64,000 bases of DNA from Bimastos eiseni (Eukaryota; Annelida; Clitellata; Crassiclitellata; Lumbricidae), in NCBI GenBank assembly GCA_959347315.1, contig OY365810.1, positions 2,532,334-2,596,333 on the forward strand, read 5' to 3'. The notes under the pieces are model-generated. The model did not search any database. It saw only the letters and a program-made list of their open reading frames with translations, and was not told where the DNA came from. Of the stretch, positions 26,640 through 38,450 are shown in pieces. How positions within the stretch are numbered: the first letter of the stretch is position 1; each line of letters starts with the position of its first letter. Position numbers and translations under genes: made by a program.

Positions 26640-27550
26640 TATACTTGTAACTTGTAATGCGCAACTTGTAACGGAACAATTATGTAGCGCCACTCAAATC
26701 AGAGGCGCTCACGACTCAACGCATAGCTAAGCGGAGAATAGTAACGTCTTCAGGTGCCTACGTGTCACGCGCGACACTCAGGACGATAAAAGTCATCGAC
26801 CGACAGCAGAGGCGTAAGAGGACTACGGATGAAGTGGTCTACCCGAAACCTCAGAGGAGAGACACCAATGGGCTTCGCCTGAAGCGGACGGCCTCAATAT
26901 AGACGGCGAGAATTATGCAAAGATCAAACGTGTGTCAAATAACGAAAACCAACACCGCGAGGCAGATGTCAGAACCGACTGCCCCTTCCATCTCTACGAC
27001 CCACAGACAAGAAATTCATGAATCAGTTAAAGATTTGGTTTGGACCGGCTGGTTGACACGGATCATGAATAGGGGACAATTCCGATACGAATGGCGCGAC
27101 CCACTAGGCGGTAGAACGATAATAATTAAATTGGATCCCTAGGACCTGTCACCCGTCTATGACACTGATCAGGCCCAGCCATACATCCGCTTGTCAAACA
27201 TTAACTGTACGCACCTAGTGATTGACGTTATGCTAGGGATATCAAGATCCGATCAACCCGGTTTAGGAATAGTTTCAGCAGACGATTTGTCGTCCAATAG
27301 AGATAGGAGTTTTGCGCTTGGGATGGCAAAGAAAATCGCCTGTAGAAGGATTCATATAGTGTAGCAAGGGAAGGAACAGGGACTTGTTTCGGAACTGGGG
27401 GAGACGCTAGGTCGTTCTGACGATAAGGATAATCAACGTAGTTAAGAATCCCGTCACCAACGTAAACCAGGGAAACATTTCTTAAAGGACACTAATAACT
27501 CCAGTTAGTGTCGATAGGATGAGTGGTGTGTATATATATCATTAACTATA
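26640..27550 (+). other. Unassigned, possibly transposon-derived
   Basis: GC-richer than its surroundings. A 75-residue frame (26915-27142) contains VKDLVWTGWLTRIMNRGQFRYEW, and nearby sequence has many short open segments. It does not match the receptor genes. It could be part of a decayed retroelement, but no catalytic motif or terminal repeat pair was found. Confidence 0.25.
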
Positions 27551-27559
27551 CATATTAAA

Positions 27560-29090
27560 ACCATCAAGTGTGTCGTGTTGCTGAACTTGGTGATAGAGGA
27601 AAGAACCAGCGGGTACTCTCATCATCAAGAAGAAGGAGTGGCGAGAGAGAGAAACCCGCGACACTCCGGAAGGCAGCAGTGGGAAGAGAGAGGGGGTCTG
27701 TTCCAGCTGGTGGGACCCACGTATGCAAAGCTCCGGGATTGGGCCGTGGCAGAGCGCATGCGAGGAACCACCAGCAGTTCACCAGCAAGGGAACGAAGGG
27801 AAGTCCGGTGCGGAATAGAGGAGGCCCTAGTACAGAGGCCCAGAAGGTTGGCGCGGCAAACTCAAGGAGGCAGTTGCGCATCCAACGCAAGGATCTTGAA
27901 CGATTGCGTTGAGGTGCCGGGAGCCAGTGAAGGATTTCATGAATAAAAGAAGAGATGTGAAAATGTTTTTGAATTCCACCAATTAGTTGGCAGCCACATT
28001 GAGTTTGGACTGGAGCTTAGACATGTTATGAGAGGAGAGTAGAAAAAAAGCAATGTTGCCAAAGTCAGCCCTAAAACAGATCAGAGCGTGCACAAGCGTA
28101 GACACAAGGTAGGCCCAGCACTGGCGCAGATGATGGAAGCAGGAGCGAGAAATGGCATCCATGTAACCAGATAGGGAAAGGGTAGGGTCAAGAAGGAGGC
28201 CCAGATCTCGAATACATGAGGATAAAGGAGATGTGGAAGAAAGCCCGACGGAGGGACTCCAAGTTGATCTTGCACAGCTGGACTCTGACACCAAGACAGA
28301 TTAACTGGAGTTTGCGAGGTTTAGGGATAGGCGTTTAGAAAGCAACCAGTAGTCCATAACAGTGGATGCCTCAGACATGCGCTCAACCATCTGCAATGCG
28401 GAGGAAAGGAGTCCATACATTTATGTCATCAGCATACTGGCGTTAGGCAATTCCGAGAGGAGGGAGGATGCTGAATAGAGCAAAGATGTATAGAATAAGA
28501 AGACGGGGCCAGATCAGATCCCTGAGGGAGGCCTTAGAAAATGAGGCCCACTGCACAGTGCGAGTTGAACCAAAGATCACAGAGAGTGACCGGTCTGAGA
28601 GAAACAAGCGTGGCCAGAGGAGATACCGAAGGAAGTAGAAAGCCGGTTGAGGTGGATAGAGTAATCGACGGTTTTGAAGGCCGTACTAATAGCGACAAAA
28701 AGCGCCAGAAGAGTTTAGTTGCCAGAGTCGATAGATCCAAAGATGTCTGCTAGGAGATGGGATAGCAGGGTTTCCTTAGCGAGAAACTTCCTGAACCCTG
28801 ACTGAAAAGGAGGTATGAAAGAATCAAAATCGAAATTGGTGGTTGGCTGGGAAGCCACACAGCGTTTTATAAGCTTGAAGAAGATTTTGAGAGCGCTCCC
28901 CATGATGAGCCGACGGAGGGTGTCCCCAAGGAGGGAGCAAAAGATGTGATAGAGAATGATGAAGTGTTGAATGAGGGCTGAGGAGCGTCCACGATGGCGC
29001 GACGAGTGGCGTTGAGCCTTTGGAGAGTGTTTAAGGAAATCCTCTGACGAAGAAGGCAACCTTGTCCGACGGACGAGGGACTGGCAATCA
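27560..29090 (-). mobile_element. CR1/L2-like LINE relic with RT catalytic motif
   Basis: On the - strand, in order: PFQSGFRKFLAKETLLSHLL (RT block near 28760-28810), the catalytic QYADD with YADD at 28436-28425, then the C-terminal FAYVGPTSWN block near 27690-27720. Stops and frameshifts break it throughout. It fills the space between the TM exon of gene C and its orphan tail exon, so its insertion may be linked to loss of splicing there. Confidence 0.7.
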
Positions 29091-29174
29091 TGCATTCGAA
29101 TCAACAAATAATGGTAATAAGGTACTAAAAAATCATGTTTACCTCGGGGCCCAAAAATATGAGTAATAATAATA

Positions 29175-29300
29175 TCGACCATGATGATGATGATGATGAC
29201 GATGACGACGACGACGACGATGACGACGACGACGATGACGACGATGATGACGACGTGACGACGACGGCGACGGCGATGAGGATGAAAATGAGGATGGTGA
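29175..29300 (+). repeat. GAT/GAC microsatellite
   Basis: Imperfect run of GATGATGAC/GACGACGAT triplets about 120 bases long, only 40 bases 3' of the TM exon of gene C. Long acidic or Val/Ile-rich frames across it are artefacts. Confidence 0.9.
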
Positions 29301-29340
29301 TGCATTAGTATCATCGTCATCGTCGTTACTGAACAGCTTG

Positions 29341-32300
29341 TTATCCTTGCATATCTTTTCGTATTACAAAGAACAGGACGCAACTGGCGATCAGAAGGAT
29401 AACTACCACTGGGAGCAGTATGGCTAATAGCAGAGTTTTTGTAGTGTCTTCCGAGGCAGCTGGAAATAGAACGTTAACACAGAGGTAACAATTAGAAATT
29501 GATACAAGTGATTAAATAATGAGAAAGAAAGATCGATCAGTCAGCAAATTCAAAGCATGTTATTGAGTTTAACAGCCTAACAATGAATAATCAGTTAACA
29601 CGTTGACACGTTGTCCTATCAGTGGCAATTCATCTTGGCACTTTGCATAGTTGGGAATTTCTCAGTAACTTGAGTGAGGGTGTTCCCATCGTAAATATTT
29701 AAAACTAGATAAAAGAGCATCGTAGACAGTCTTCTGTTTACATATTTTCATAAACAAAAGTTGACCATGTGAATGTTTATTGTGACACTGATTACTGACT
29801 TGGTGCTGGCCTTACGTGATGTTTCGACTTCGATGACGAAAATTCGCATTGCAACGAATATGCAGCTGATTCCGTTGATAGTACAATTAGCTTCACAACT
29901 GTAATCATTCGAACGGGTGACCGTTAAGGCTTGACTGTACGATACAGGTGAGAGTGTGTCGTTGCCGTGGAACCATTTGTATATGCATGGAACAGTAGCA
30001 TTGGCCGAACACGTAATTGTTTCACCTTTTGTTATGTTCAGAATCATGGGATTGTCAACAGCATCTGTAAAGCATCCAACGCAGCCAAAAATTAAACCTA
30101 AAAATAAGTTGCGAAATGTTTCCTTGATTGCTAACACTATAGATCAAGTAAAGCTCTCCATTCTTTGATAGCGATGCCGTTTTATTTATAATCATTACAA
30201 ATTCTTGTAGTTTTTTTTAAATATGACAGCAATACACTAACTTTAATTATCTCCTGACAGTTTTAAGCAACTGCGGATCTTGCCAATCGTTCAGCATCAG
30301 AAGGTTTAGATTCGCTAAACCATTTTTTTAATGTGAAAATATTTGACTCGATCATCCCTCAGACTGTGAAGGGATTCTGAGCAAGTCTATCACTGACGAA
30401 TACACATTGTCATCGAATGATAGCTGGTCATTAGATAATGGCGAATTTGTAATAATAATATCTAAGTTATAGAATTTATGCAGTCAGCTTACAGTTTACT
30501 TTCATCTGTCCTGTTGTGCAGTTGTATTGCATGTCGTGGGATCTTGTTGTGCCACAAGTGAATGAAGTTCGATCCATTTCTATCTCAGAACCCATCATCA
30601 ATTTCAATGTTACGCGTTTTCCGGAGTAATCAGTTGCCAGTGCTCTTGAGATTGGCGCGTCATCATTCTGCATTCTCCACTGCAGCACTGGAGAAATGTT
30701 GCCACTATACGACACGCTGCATGACAAATGCAATTGGTCGATGGGAAGGCCGAAACTGTTTGGTCCAATGAGTCCCTCTGATTTCATGTTGGACAGACAG
30801 ATGGGAATGGAGTCTATTTAAACGCAACGCAGAATTTCATAATAATTATAGAGCATCATTTACTTAAATAGAACTGGAATAATCTTATATCTAATCTAAT
30901 CTAATCTTAAACTGTTTGGTACAATGAGTCCCTCTGATTTCATGTTGGACAGACAGATGGGAATGGAGTCTATTTAAACGCAACGCAGAATTTCATAATA
31001 ATTATAGAGCATCATTTACTTAAATAGAACTGGAATAATCTTATAGTTTGTTTGCATTGGTTTCTCACTACCAACCAACGCTTGGACAGAGAGATTTTCT
31101 TCCAAACCGTTAATAAAATTGCGATTGAGCATTTCAATAGCGCCACTATGTATTATGAGAAAACGTCAGATGTCGCCTGTTTATTAGTTGACAAGTGTAA
31201 TGTAAATGTAATGTGATGTAATAAAACATTTATATAGCGCCTCTTCACATATCTAATCGGAGGTGCTATCTGCGCAGGCTTGAGGTCAAATGTCACAGTG
31301 AACAAAGTTCGACTCCTATTTATAGTTATAAATCTGTAGATTGAAGCAGAAGATTACTTTTTGAGCATCTCTGCATCATTACAACGGCATTCGGACATCT
31401 ATTCCAGACATTTTCCTCCGGACATCTCCTCCGTTTGATCACTTATCCAGCAAAAACATGGATGAGAGAGCGAGCATTATGTTGACTATTAATTTTTTAT
31501 TATTAATTGTTTAAAAATGATGTATAATGTGTGGCATAGTGATCTTGGCCAAATATGCACGAAGTCATTATCATGCACATAATATGCGCTCTCAAATTGA
31601 AATAGTTGATGGGTTGATGAAAACAATTCTTTCTTTTGGAAGTTGGATTGATGCAAAGAATAATGCTTAAATGGAAGGTAGATTGGTGAAACGATTCTTG
31701 TATCATTTTGAGCAGAATTCCTTTCATCAATCCAGCTTTTACCTCTGCTGATTCAGAGGGGGAAAATATCCAAATCCACATTACAATATACAAATGACTT
31801 GATCAAAAAGAAGATAATAGCACTGACCTAAAACAATTAGCTCAGCTTCACCGTGACTTCCCAATCCTCCGTTATCTTGACAAACGTACCGACCAGCATC
31901 CTCAGGTTGTACTGAGCGAATGATAAGGCTGTATTGCTCTGTGGTGGTGTTTATCTCAATGGAGTATCTGTCGGCGTAGATTTGGTTTAATTGGCCTTCA
32001 TGATAGACGTAGTTGGTTAGATTATCTCCAACACGATAGTGATACCAATGTATCAGTTCGCTAGGAATGGATGTAGAACAATTGAAATACGTCGAATGGT
32101 TTACCACGACTTCTGTATCACGCGGTGCTACGATCAACTCTGACTGTCCTGGTAAACAGCAGCAACATTCATACCAATTCGATGCAACCGCGTTCTTATA
32201 TCAATTTGATTCAAAGTAACTTGGTACAAATATATAGATGAATGATTATTTCATTTTTTCAAGCGTCAGATTTTCGTGTGAAATCATAGTGAAATACGTG

Positions 32301-32650
32301 ATCGAGATGCTTCTATAAATTGCCCGTCAAAGTATATCCATTTTGTACAGCTTAACTGATACATTTCGATGACAAGTTTGAAATGTTCAATAGGACGAGG
32401 TGGTCGCTACAGTTTCAATCGACATGAATCATGCAGAAACTGAGAACATTAATGTTCGTAGAATAGTTAATCAAAGGCGTTGTCCCATCTGAAATCGACT
32501 ACCAGTAACATGACACAAAAATAGCACAAAAGTTGACCATTGAAAGACATGTAAGAATAACAAATCAAGTTACTTGCCTGGCTTTAGTTGTAAGTGCATA
32601 GATATAATAAAAAGTGAAAGTTGCCTGAGCATTGTCTTCATATTTTTCAT
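29341..32650 (-). CDS. Gene C: three-Ig receptor, tail lost by splice-donor mutation
   Basis: Exons: 32650-32578 (signal peptide MKNMKTMLRQLSLFIISMHL), 32148-31828 (Ig1), 30813-30493 (Ig2), 30064-29816 (Ig3), 29459-29341 (TM plus stop). Total 360 residues. Ig1: YFNCS, LIHWYHY, PEDAGRYVC. Ig2: DSIPIC.SN, LSCSVSYSGNISPVLQW, SFTC. Ig3: CSAN...CIYKW, YSCEANC. The TM is LLLAILLPVVVILLIASCVLFF. Intron 1 starts with GC (CAG|GCAAGT). Where gene D has the donor AAAAG|GTACGT, gene C reads AAAAG|ATATGC, so translation runs on as KDMQG and stops. The TM helix is kept but no cytoplasmic tail. Several N-x-S/T sites. About 15 kb from its close duplicate D. Probably a membrane-bound decoy-like or non-signalling form, if expressed. 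Confidence 0.76.
30753..31045 (+). repeat. Local tandem duplication over the 5' edge of C-Ig2
   Basis: About 137 bases (30753-30889) recur at 30909-31045 with a 156-base period and nearly no change. The duplicated part includes the Ig2 acceptor and the first ~20 codons of the exon. The second copy gives a false acceptor and a truncated pseudo-exon upstream of the real one. Confidence 0.85.
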
Positions 32651-33286
32651 ACCAGGCTTTGTTTCGTTGATACAGTTGTCTGCATTCAACCAATGCAAGC
32701 ATAGCATTATTGCCTAGACAAACTGAACTTGAAATTCTTTCGTATTTTAAGCAACGAAACAGATCGTAATATCTCGTCTATGAAAACGCCATGAAGGTAC
32801 ACTGAAGACTATGTTCGAGTTTCTATTGCAGTAATAATAACCGTTACGTTGCCTCTGTGTCCATTATGCCGCACTTCATTCCGTCCAATTTTCCAGTCAA
32901 ATTCATTTTTGTGTGGCACGACCATCAAATCATATTTTGTGCATTACTATGGAAGTCTCTGTGTTAGATAAGGCATATTGTTTCAACAGTTCTTTTGCTA
33001 TATCTTAAAGGAATCGATGATGAGCCCAATGAATTCTTTAAGTCCGAACTAATAGTCAACACAGCCACATTTTAGTACATGGTGAATATTTCAATATAAT
33101 CTCAGTTGAATAAGCGTCATGTCCGACGTGTGGACATTATTGTTATGTAGAATTAATAAAGCCATTATAGAAACGTTTTCATATTTGCAACTCCTTTGCT
33201 GAAAATATGAGACCTAACTTACGGTAAAGTACTTGAATTATACATACTGTATTGTGCCGTAAACCAGCAAGAAAGACGAACCAAAC

Positions 33287-33425
33287 CTCGCAAGCAGGCT
33301 ACATGTACTTAAGTCCTTCTTCGCAAACCGTACTTTTCAAAATGCGTTGTTTAGACCCTTAGTGTTCTTATTGAGTCAAGCACAATACATCGAGCACGTT
33401 CACTTCCTTAACCGTCAAAAAGGCC
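33287..33425 (-). promoter_or_regulatory. Conserved upstream block of gene C, possible 5' UTR exon
   Basis: On the - strand this block resembles 49465-49600 upstream of gene D: GAACGTG.TCGAT, CAATAAGAA, and AAAGTACGGTT.. are shared, and both end at a possible donor (GCGAG|GTTTGG in C, ACGAG|GTATGT in D). No start codon precedes the donor in frame, so a non-coding first exon or promoter-proximal segment is the likely reading. Confidence 0.35.
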
Positions 33426-33794
33426 TAGTTTCGCTATTAATTATAGCCTCTGAAAATCGTATTAGTCTTATCCTATGAACACTTGTAAAGCGGTATCGAA
33501 GCAGAGTACTATGCTGTCCCCCTCAGTCAACAGTCAGAGTTATAGGTGACAGATCTTCGGTACCGAAAGCTCGATGCTCTAATACCCCGTAAGTCTGACG
33601 AGCTAGGCGGTGGCGGTGGCTAAATAAGATGTAGGCCAAAGCGTAATAAGCGCCTTGAACGACTGACGACAGTAAATTTCAATTCTGTAATTACATGTAA
33701 TCATTCTTTGACACTGAATTTGTAATCAGGCCACTGTTCATTAGCTTGAAAATGAAAAAAAAAGTATTAAAATTTGTAATATTATGTTTTTTAG

Positions 33795-33958
33795 AATTTG
33801 TTGTTGTTATTACTGCAACTACCGTTGTAATACAGAGGCGCTCTCAAAGTGACGAATACGTGAATATTAAGGCAATTAACAAATCTAAATCTACTTCAGA
33901 TTTACTCTGTGACCCGATCAGTGGAGAATATAAAGTTTTCAACAGTCATAACTTTTGA
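33795..33958 (+). CDS. Orphan terminal exon: part of a TM segment and two-tyrosine tail
   Basis: After a good acceptor (ATGTTTTTTAG at 33784-33794) a phase-1 frame runs to TGA at 33956-33958. It gives FVVVITATTVVIQRRS, a hydrophobic run with a basic stop-transfer end, then a tail with DEYVNI and GEYKVF. YVNI has the YxN form bound by Grb2-type SH2 domains. AATAAA follows at 34045-34050. If the upstream intron were retained, a 70-residue frame beginning MKMKKKVLK would put a glutamate inside the membrane segment. No matching upstream + strand exons were found. It may be the last exon of a lost receptor or a small adaptor-like gene. Confidence 0.35.
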
Positions 33959-34280
33959 GCAAGACTATACTTGCATTCTAACTAGTCCTTTCGGTTGGTC
34001 CTAGTAATAGGCCTGATTAGATTTTGCGGTTTGACTATTTGCAAAATAAATAAAAAAGTGGGTAGGTGAAAGATAAGCAGATCATTAGGTTGGCTCTGAG
34101 AGGCATCTGTTGGTAAGAAACGTTATCGATTTTACTTTTCTTAGTTTCGGTGCATGAGAGCAGATTTCCACTGTTTGCCTCTCTGGGTGATCTTTCCACT
34201 GACAGTGTACATGTGGTGAACAGATCATAGTTGAACTGGTTAGAACTCGCATGCAGAAGAACTATCTATAACAATTTTCT

Positions 34281-34338
34281 AGGATTTGATCCATCGACCT
34301 CTCGGTTGACAGCCCAGCACCTTAGCCACTAGACCATG
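34281..34338 (-). tRNA. tRNA-like segment, probably SINE or tRNA pseudogene
   Basis: On the - strand: GGTCTAGTGGCTAAGGTGCTGG (A-box-like, D-arm), then CCGAGAGGTCGATGGATCAAATCC (variable and T-arm-like with an imperfect B box). No clean acceptor stem closes it, so a functional tRNA is unlikely. Confidence 0.35.
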
Positions 34339-34374
34339 GTTTTAGATTAGTGAATAAATGTGTATATTGGTAAT

Positions 34375-34440
34375 TTTATATACATATATATAATATATAT
34401 CAGATATATAAATGTATATAAATAAATATAAATAAGCACC
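34375..34440 (+). repeat. AT-rich TATA/AAAT repeat
   Basis: Run of TATATA and ATAAATAT words. No coding content. Confidence 0.7.
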
Positions 34441-34989
34441 TATAAGTAGGCCTATCGCATTTATTAAAATGCCGCAATGTCTACGTACGCATATTATGAT
34501 AAAGGAATTGTACGTAATGAAACGTCATTTAAATCAACGACAATTTCTCTCACACCAGTATGACCACATAGGGCAGACAAGTGTATTCGTCGGCGCAAAA
34601 AATGGTAACTTCTCAATAGCCAAGCATCACGTTTCGAGTCGGTGACTGGTCAATAGCCGGAGAGGCCAATCTGATGAGTCATTATGTGGTATTGTGGCAG
34701 ATGGTACCAGCTTTTGACGATGACTTAAATCCGATTTTCTGATGACCTAACTTGCTGACGCCAGCTTTTGTTTGGAGATGTTTCTCGTGTCTGGTTTCCA
34801 TGTCGTTTCAACTACTCTTAGCTCACTTATGACCTGATAAATTAGTCAAGAGCACTTAAGGGCCATCGATGATGATCTTGAACCACTTCTTTCACTGCAA
34901 ACTCTATGTTTGGACTTGAAAAATGAAGATAACAGCAAAACGACTGTGAGATGATATAACCATCTTTATTTGTTGATAGTCGGTACCTT

Positions 34990-35290
34990 AGTCCAGTGTT
35001 TCCCAAACTATTAGTCATGGGGTCCGCTTCGGAAAATCCTTGAATGCTCACTACCCATCTCACAAAGGCGAACAATATTGGGTTATAATTTAATTAGTAT
35101 CTCAACGTCAATTTGCATTGAATATACTCGATATATTGAAGAGACTAGACTAGACTCTACTCATTGGAGTATAATACAGCAAAGAAGGTCAAGAGAACAG
35201 CTTCATTTTATATTTATAAATTTAGACGAACTATTTTTAAACAGACCTGAATCATTGCAACCCACTTGACAAGACGCCGCGGCCCACTGT
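34990..35290. mobile_element. Possible hAT-like non-autonomous element
   Basis: The left end CAGTGTTTCCCAAAC is a common hAT-type terminal sequence. The right side reads GCCGCGGCCCACTG, giving CAGTGGGCCGCGGC on the other strand. The flanking octamers do not match, so the limits are uncertain. Confidence 0.35.
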
Positions 35291-35896
35291 TTTGTCGCGA
35301 ACCATAGTTTGGGAGAGACAGAAGTAATGACTAAGTTGAGTGCGTGGCTATGCACGTGAATAGTGAGTGGTGAAAAAGTCAATACTGTCTGTTTTGTATC
35401 TATAACCTGCAGGCCTATGTGCTGGAGAAGAAAAAACTCGAGTCCAACAGAGAACCCGGATATCGAGTTGCACTGCATATAGACCCTAGCTATGTTTGTT
35501 GTCATCGTGGCGCCATTCATGCAACGTGCGAAAGAGATCATTTTTAATTATATGCAACGGTAGGCAAATTTTCCAGTGAAATATTTTTCAGATAGCAATG
35601 TTTTCTCGTACTAGACATTATTTTGATCAACATGATACTAATTCGATATTAGAGTAAGTGTTCTTACGCAATATATGCGACCTGCGGCCGGACAATGATC
35701 ATTCCGCAGTTGACAAAATTGATTGTAATAATATTATTATCTGGTATTTTAAAAGAGTAACTGTTTAAAACAATCCTTCTCAAATAAATACTATTGTTCA
35801 ATGTTCATAAAGCAGGTCAACTACGCCTTATTCAACCAATTTTAATTTTTTTCTTTACCATCATGCCAACAACTATTGCGTAAAATGCGCGTTTGT

Positions 35897-38050
35897 CATA
35901 TCGTGGAAAGACTCAGACTCGTCAAAGGCTTTAGAATCTACTTTCCAGTTCCATTCGTTCCAATAGTTCTTTGAGGTAGGTATTCGTCTCTTTTAACATT
36001 GCTTTTATATTGTGATTGTAATTGCGGTTGAACATTATATGGCGCCGCTCAAAAGAAGCAACAACGACAAAATAGTAGCTGAGAACAGAAGCTTTTCATT
36101 TAATACGTCTACGTTTAACTTAACAAGGAGTGAACAAATCCCAAATGACGATACGCACTCGGTAGATAACCTAAGTCTTAGTTTGAGGGTAGAGTTGACA
36201 TTATGCCAGAGATTTCGGACAAATGTTGCGTTATGCGCCACCAATAGAGTAAGATGCGTGTGGCACCGTTGTGCCTCGATGAGTATTCTTGGATTATAAG
36301 CCTACTATTGACACAGCTCTGTCCAAAAACTCTTAACACGAAGATGTCATCTGCAACTGTGGATATTAATCCGTTTGCTTGGCTCGACGTGTTTGTGACG
36401 CCCAGGGTCATATGACAACTTTTCAGCCGCGGTAATTTTTTTATCACATTTAACAAGCGACGCGTTAATGCTGTGTTTAAATTGCATGTTATTAATGTCT
36501 AGATAACTAACGGCTGGATAATTTGTTGTCGCTTCTTGGATTTTTGAAGGCTCAATCCAAAACGGACAGCGCATGCAAACAACAATGTCAGAAATCAACC
36601 TTACCGAAAGAATCTACTAATTATTGTTATAAATTTGCCATTGATAACACACATTGTCAGTTATATAACTTCTGCACATCACACGGTACACAATGCTTGT
36701 GAAATTTTTAAATTCTTATAACATGCAGTTTGTCCAGTTCAGTAAAGTTAAAACCTATAATTCTAGAATATAATTCATTGCAATCCAAAGCTAAATGCGT
36801 CTATAACTCGTGAGTTGTCATTGCTGCAAGGAGATATGCCATTGTCAGCAGAATTTGAAACGCTCAGAACCTAATAGGCCTACTTTCCTGAGGATGGTTC
36901 TAGGTGGTGATTGTTACATTTCTGATATTAAATTTCGTCATGTGTAGCGCCTACGTGACAGGTTTGTAGAATTTTTGGGTGCCTTTTTCATTTAGTCATT
37001 TGTTATTCTTGTCAAAACATATATCTGTGGCACACCGTAGTGGTAAGGCGCATAGAATCACTTCTTATGATGTCTAAATGAGAATCACACACCGAATCCA
37101 AAGGACAACATTTGCACCTAAATACTTATTTCATTTATGATTACCGATCATAATTGAAAATCAACAGCTTTCCCCTTCTTCCCTTGAATTCCAAGATCTC
37201 GTTATCAGCGACAAAGAGCTTTCCAGTCTTCCCATTTAGGCAAATTCTCTGTGGACTTCGTAATCCATTTTGCTTTGAAGCAATCTCCCCTGTTAACTCC
37301 AAGTCAGCGTTCAACACACAAACCCGGCTGTTGCCCTGATCAGCCACAAGTATTAAACCAGATTCGTCCACAGCCAAATAACTTGGTGTTTCCATCCTTT
37401 CTAAGCAGCTCTTAATTATTTCACCGTCTTCGTCTATTATGCAAACTCTGTGAATGTTATCTTTATTTTGACCATAGCTAATCACGAATTGGCCATTTCT
37501 CAACATCAGAGCATGTGAAGGATTAATTATATCCACTGATAAGGACACAACATTCATCCTCATTCCATCTGGTCCATATATAAGTAATCTCTTTTCATCG
37601 CAAATAGTAACGACTACACATCCATCACCTGTAGCTGACAGATTTCCATATTCCTTTCCAGTTGACCACTTGACCAAAGCCACAACATTAGAATTAATGC
37701 GTATCACGTGTTTTGTAATCGATGAACTGCAATCCATGATATACAAACACTTGTTCACATTGCAGCTTATCAGGTCCCATGGATTCCATAGTTCTTTCAA
37801 GATACAGCGATTTTTAAAATCAAGCGATTTTGAGTAGAAAGTTTCAACTTCTGAACTTTTGTCGCTAACAACGTAGATCAGTTCCTCCAGTATTGCAACT
37901 CCAGTAATCGCTCGGCCCATTTTCTTTGCAGCATTTGTTATAATTACCTCCTCCCTGGTGCAAGATTGAATAATGTTGGGATCATCTAAAATTTGAATCC
38001 ACAATTTTGAATCAAAAATACAGTTGTGCATGTTACATTTCACAAGCATG
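35897..38050 (+). repeat. Segmental duplication, left copy
   Basis: From CATATCGTGGAAAGACT onward this segment matches 58405-60060 in the same orientation, offset about 22.5 kb, with few changes over the first 1.4 kb. It includes the 3' end of the NHL-like gene. The right copy lacks about 490 bases of the propeller coding region. Confidence 0.85.
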
Positions 38051-38450
38051 CATCTAAACAAGCAATTATATACCACTGGTTAAACGATGGTTAGTTAAAA
38101 GTAAATAAGTCTATAATAAATTTATGATGCAGAATGTCTTCTTGCATCATAAATTCAACACTAATTCTTTTCGCCTTCAGTTCATACATACAGTCATGTA
38201 GGCCCATATTTACCAAACAACGCAAGCTATTTAGGTTCAAAATTGAAAACACTACCACGCAATTTAGAGAGTACAAAGACACATGCATCTGTATCATGCA
38301 CATTTTGTGAATCATGCCATAATTATTGACGTGTAGCAGCCCCTTATAAATCATATCCAGAACCATCCGTGACAATTGTTGCAACTGAAGTTTTCTTGAA
38401 GAGAGACATAGTCGTCCGTTAGAATGTTTCAAGAAATTGTCCAGGATGAC
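37141..38450 (-). pseudogene. NHL-like beta-propeller gene, most complete copy
   Basis: An uninterrupted 311-residue frame covers 38076-37141. The C-terminal repeats read PSYLAVDESGLILVADQGNSRV, LNADLEL, then RSPQRICL..KTGKLFVADNEI. This is the NHL-type blade pattern (G-x-xxVAD-x-xNxRV) found in large invertebrate families. Upstream, a second frame (38432-38091) in another phase continues the homology to the N-terminal fragments at 23.9-24.4 kb, so a stop and a frameshift separate the halves. The coding part has no introns. Probably a cytosolic scaffold-like protein in intact relatives. This copy is either a recent pseudogene or a shortened gene. Confidence 0.5.

Noticed and set aside
27564..27946. 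Overlapping 100+ residue frames on both strands
   Set aside because: Shadows of the degenerate LINE C-terminus (FVGPTSWN block) on the - strand; no independent gene support.
28715..29383. 222-residue frame on the - strand with long Val/Ile and His/Arg runs
   Set aside because: It is the GAT/GAC microsatellite joined to LINE and intron sequence; the same bases hold the TM exon of gene C in another register.
34281..34338. Functional tRNA gene
   Set aside because: A- and B-box-like parts are present but no closing acceptor stem or clear anticodon loop; more likely a SINE or pseudogene.
36012..36598. 95-, 92- and 83-residue frames repeated at 58522-59096
   Set aside because: They recur only because the segment is duplicated. 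Changes between copies do not favour any one frame, and both strands are equally open.
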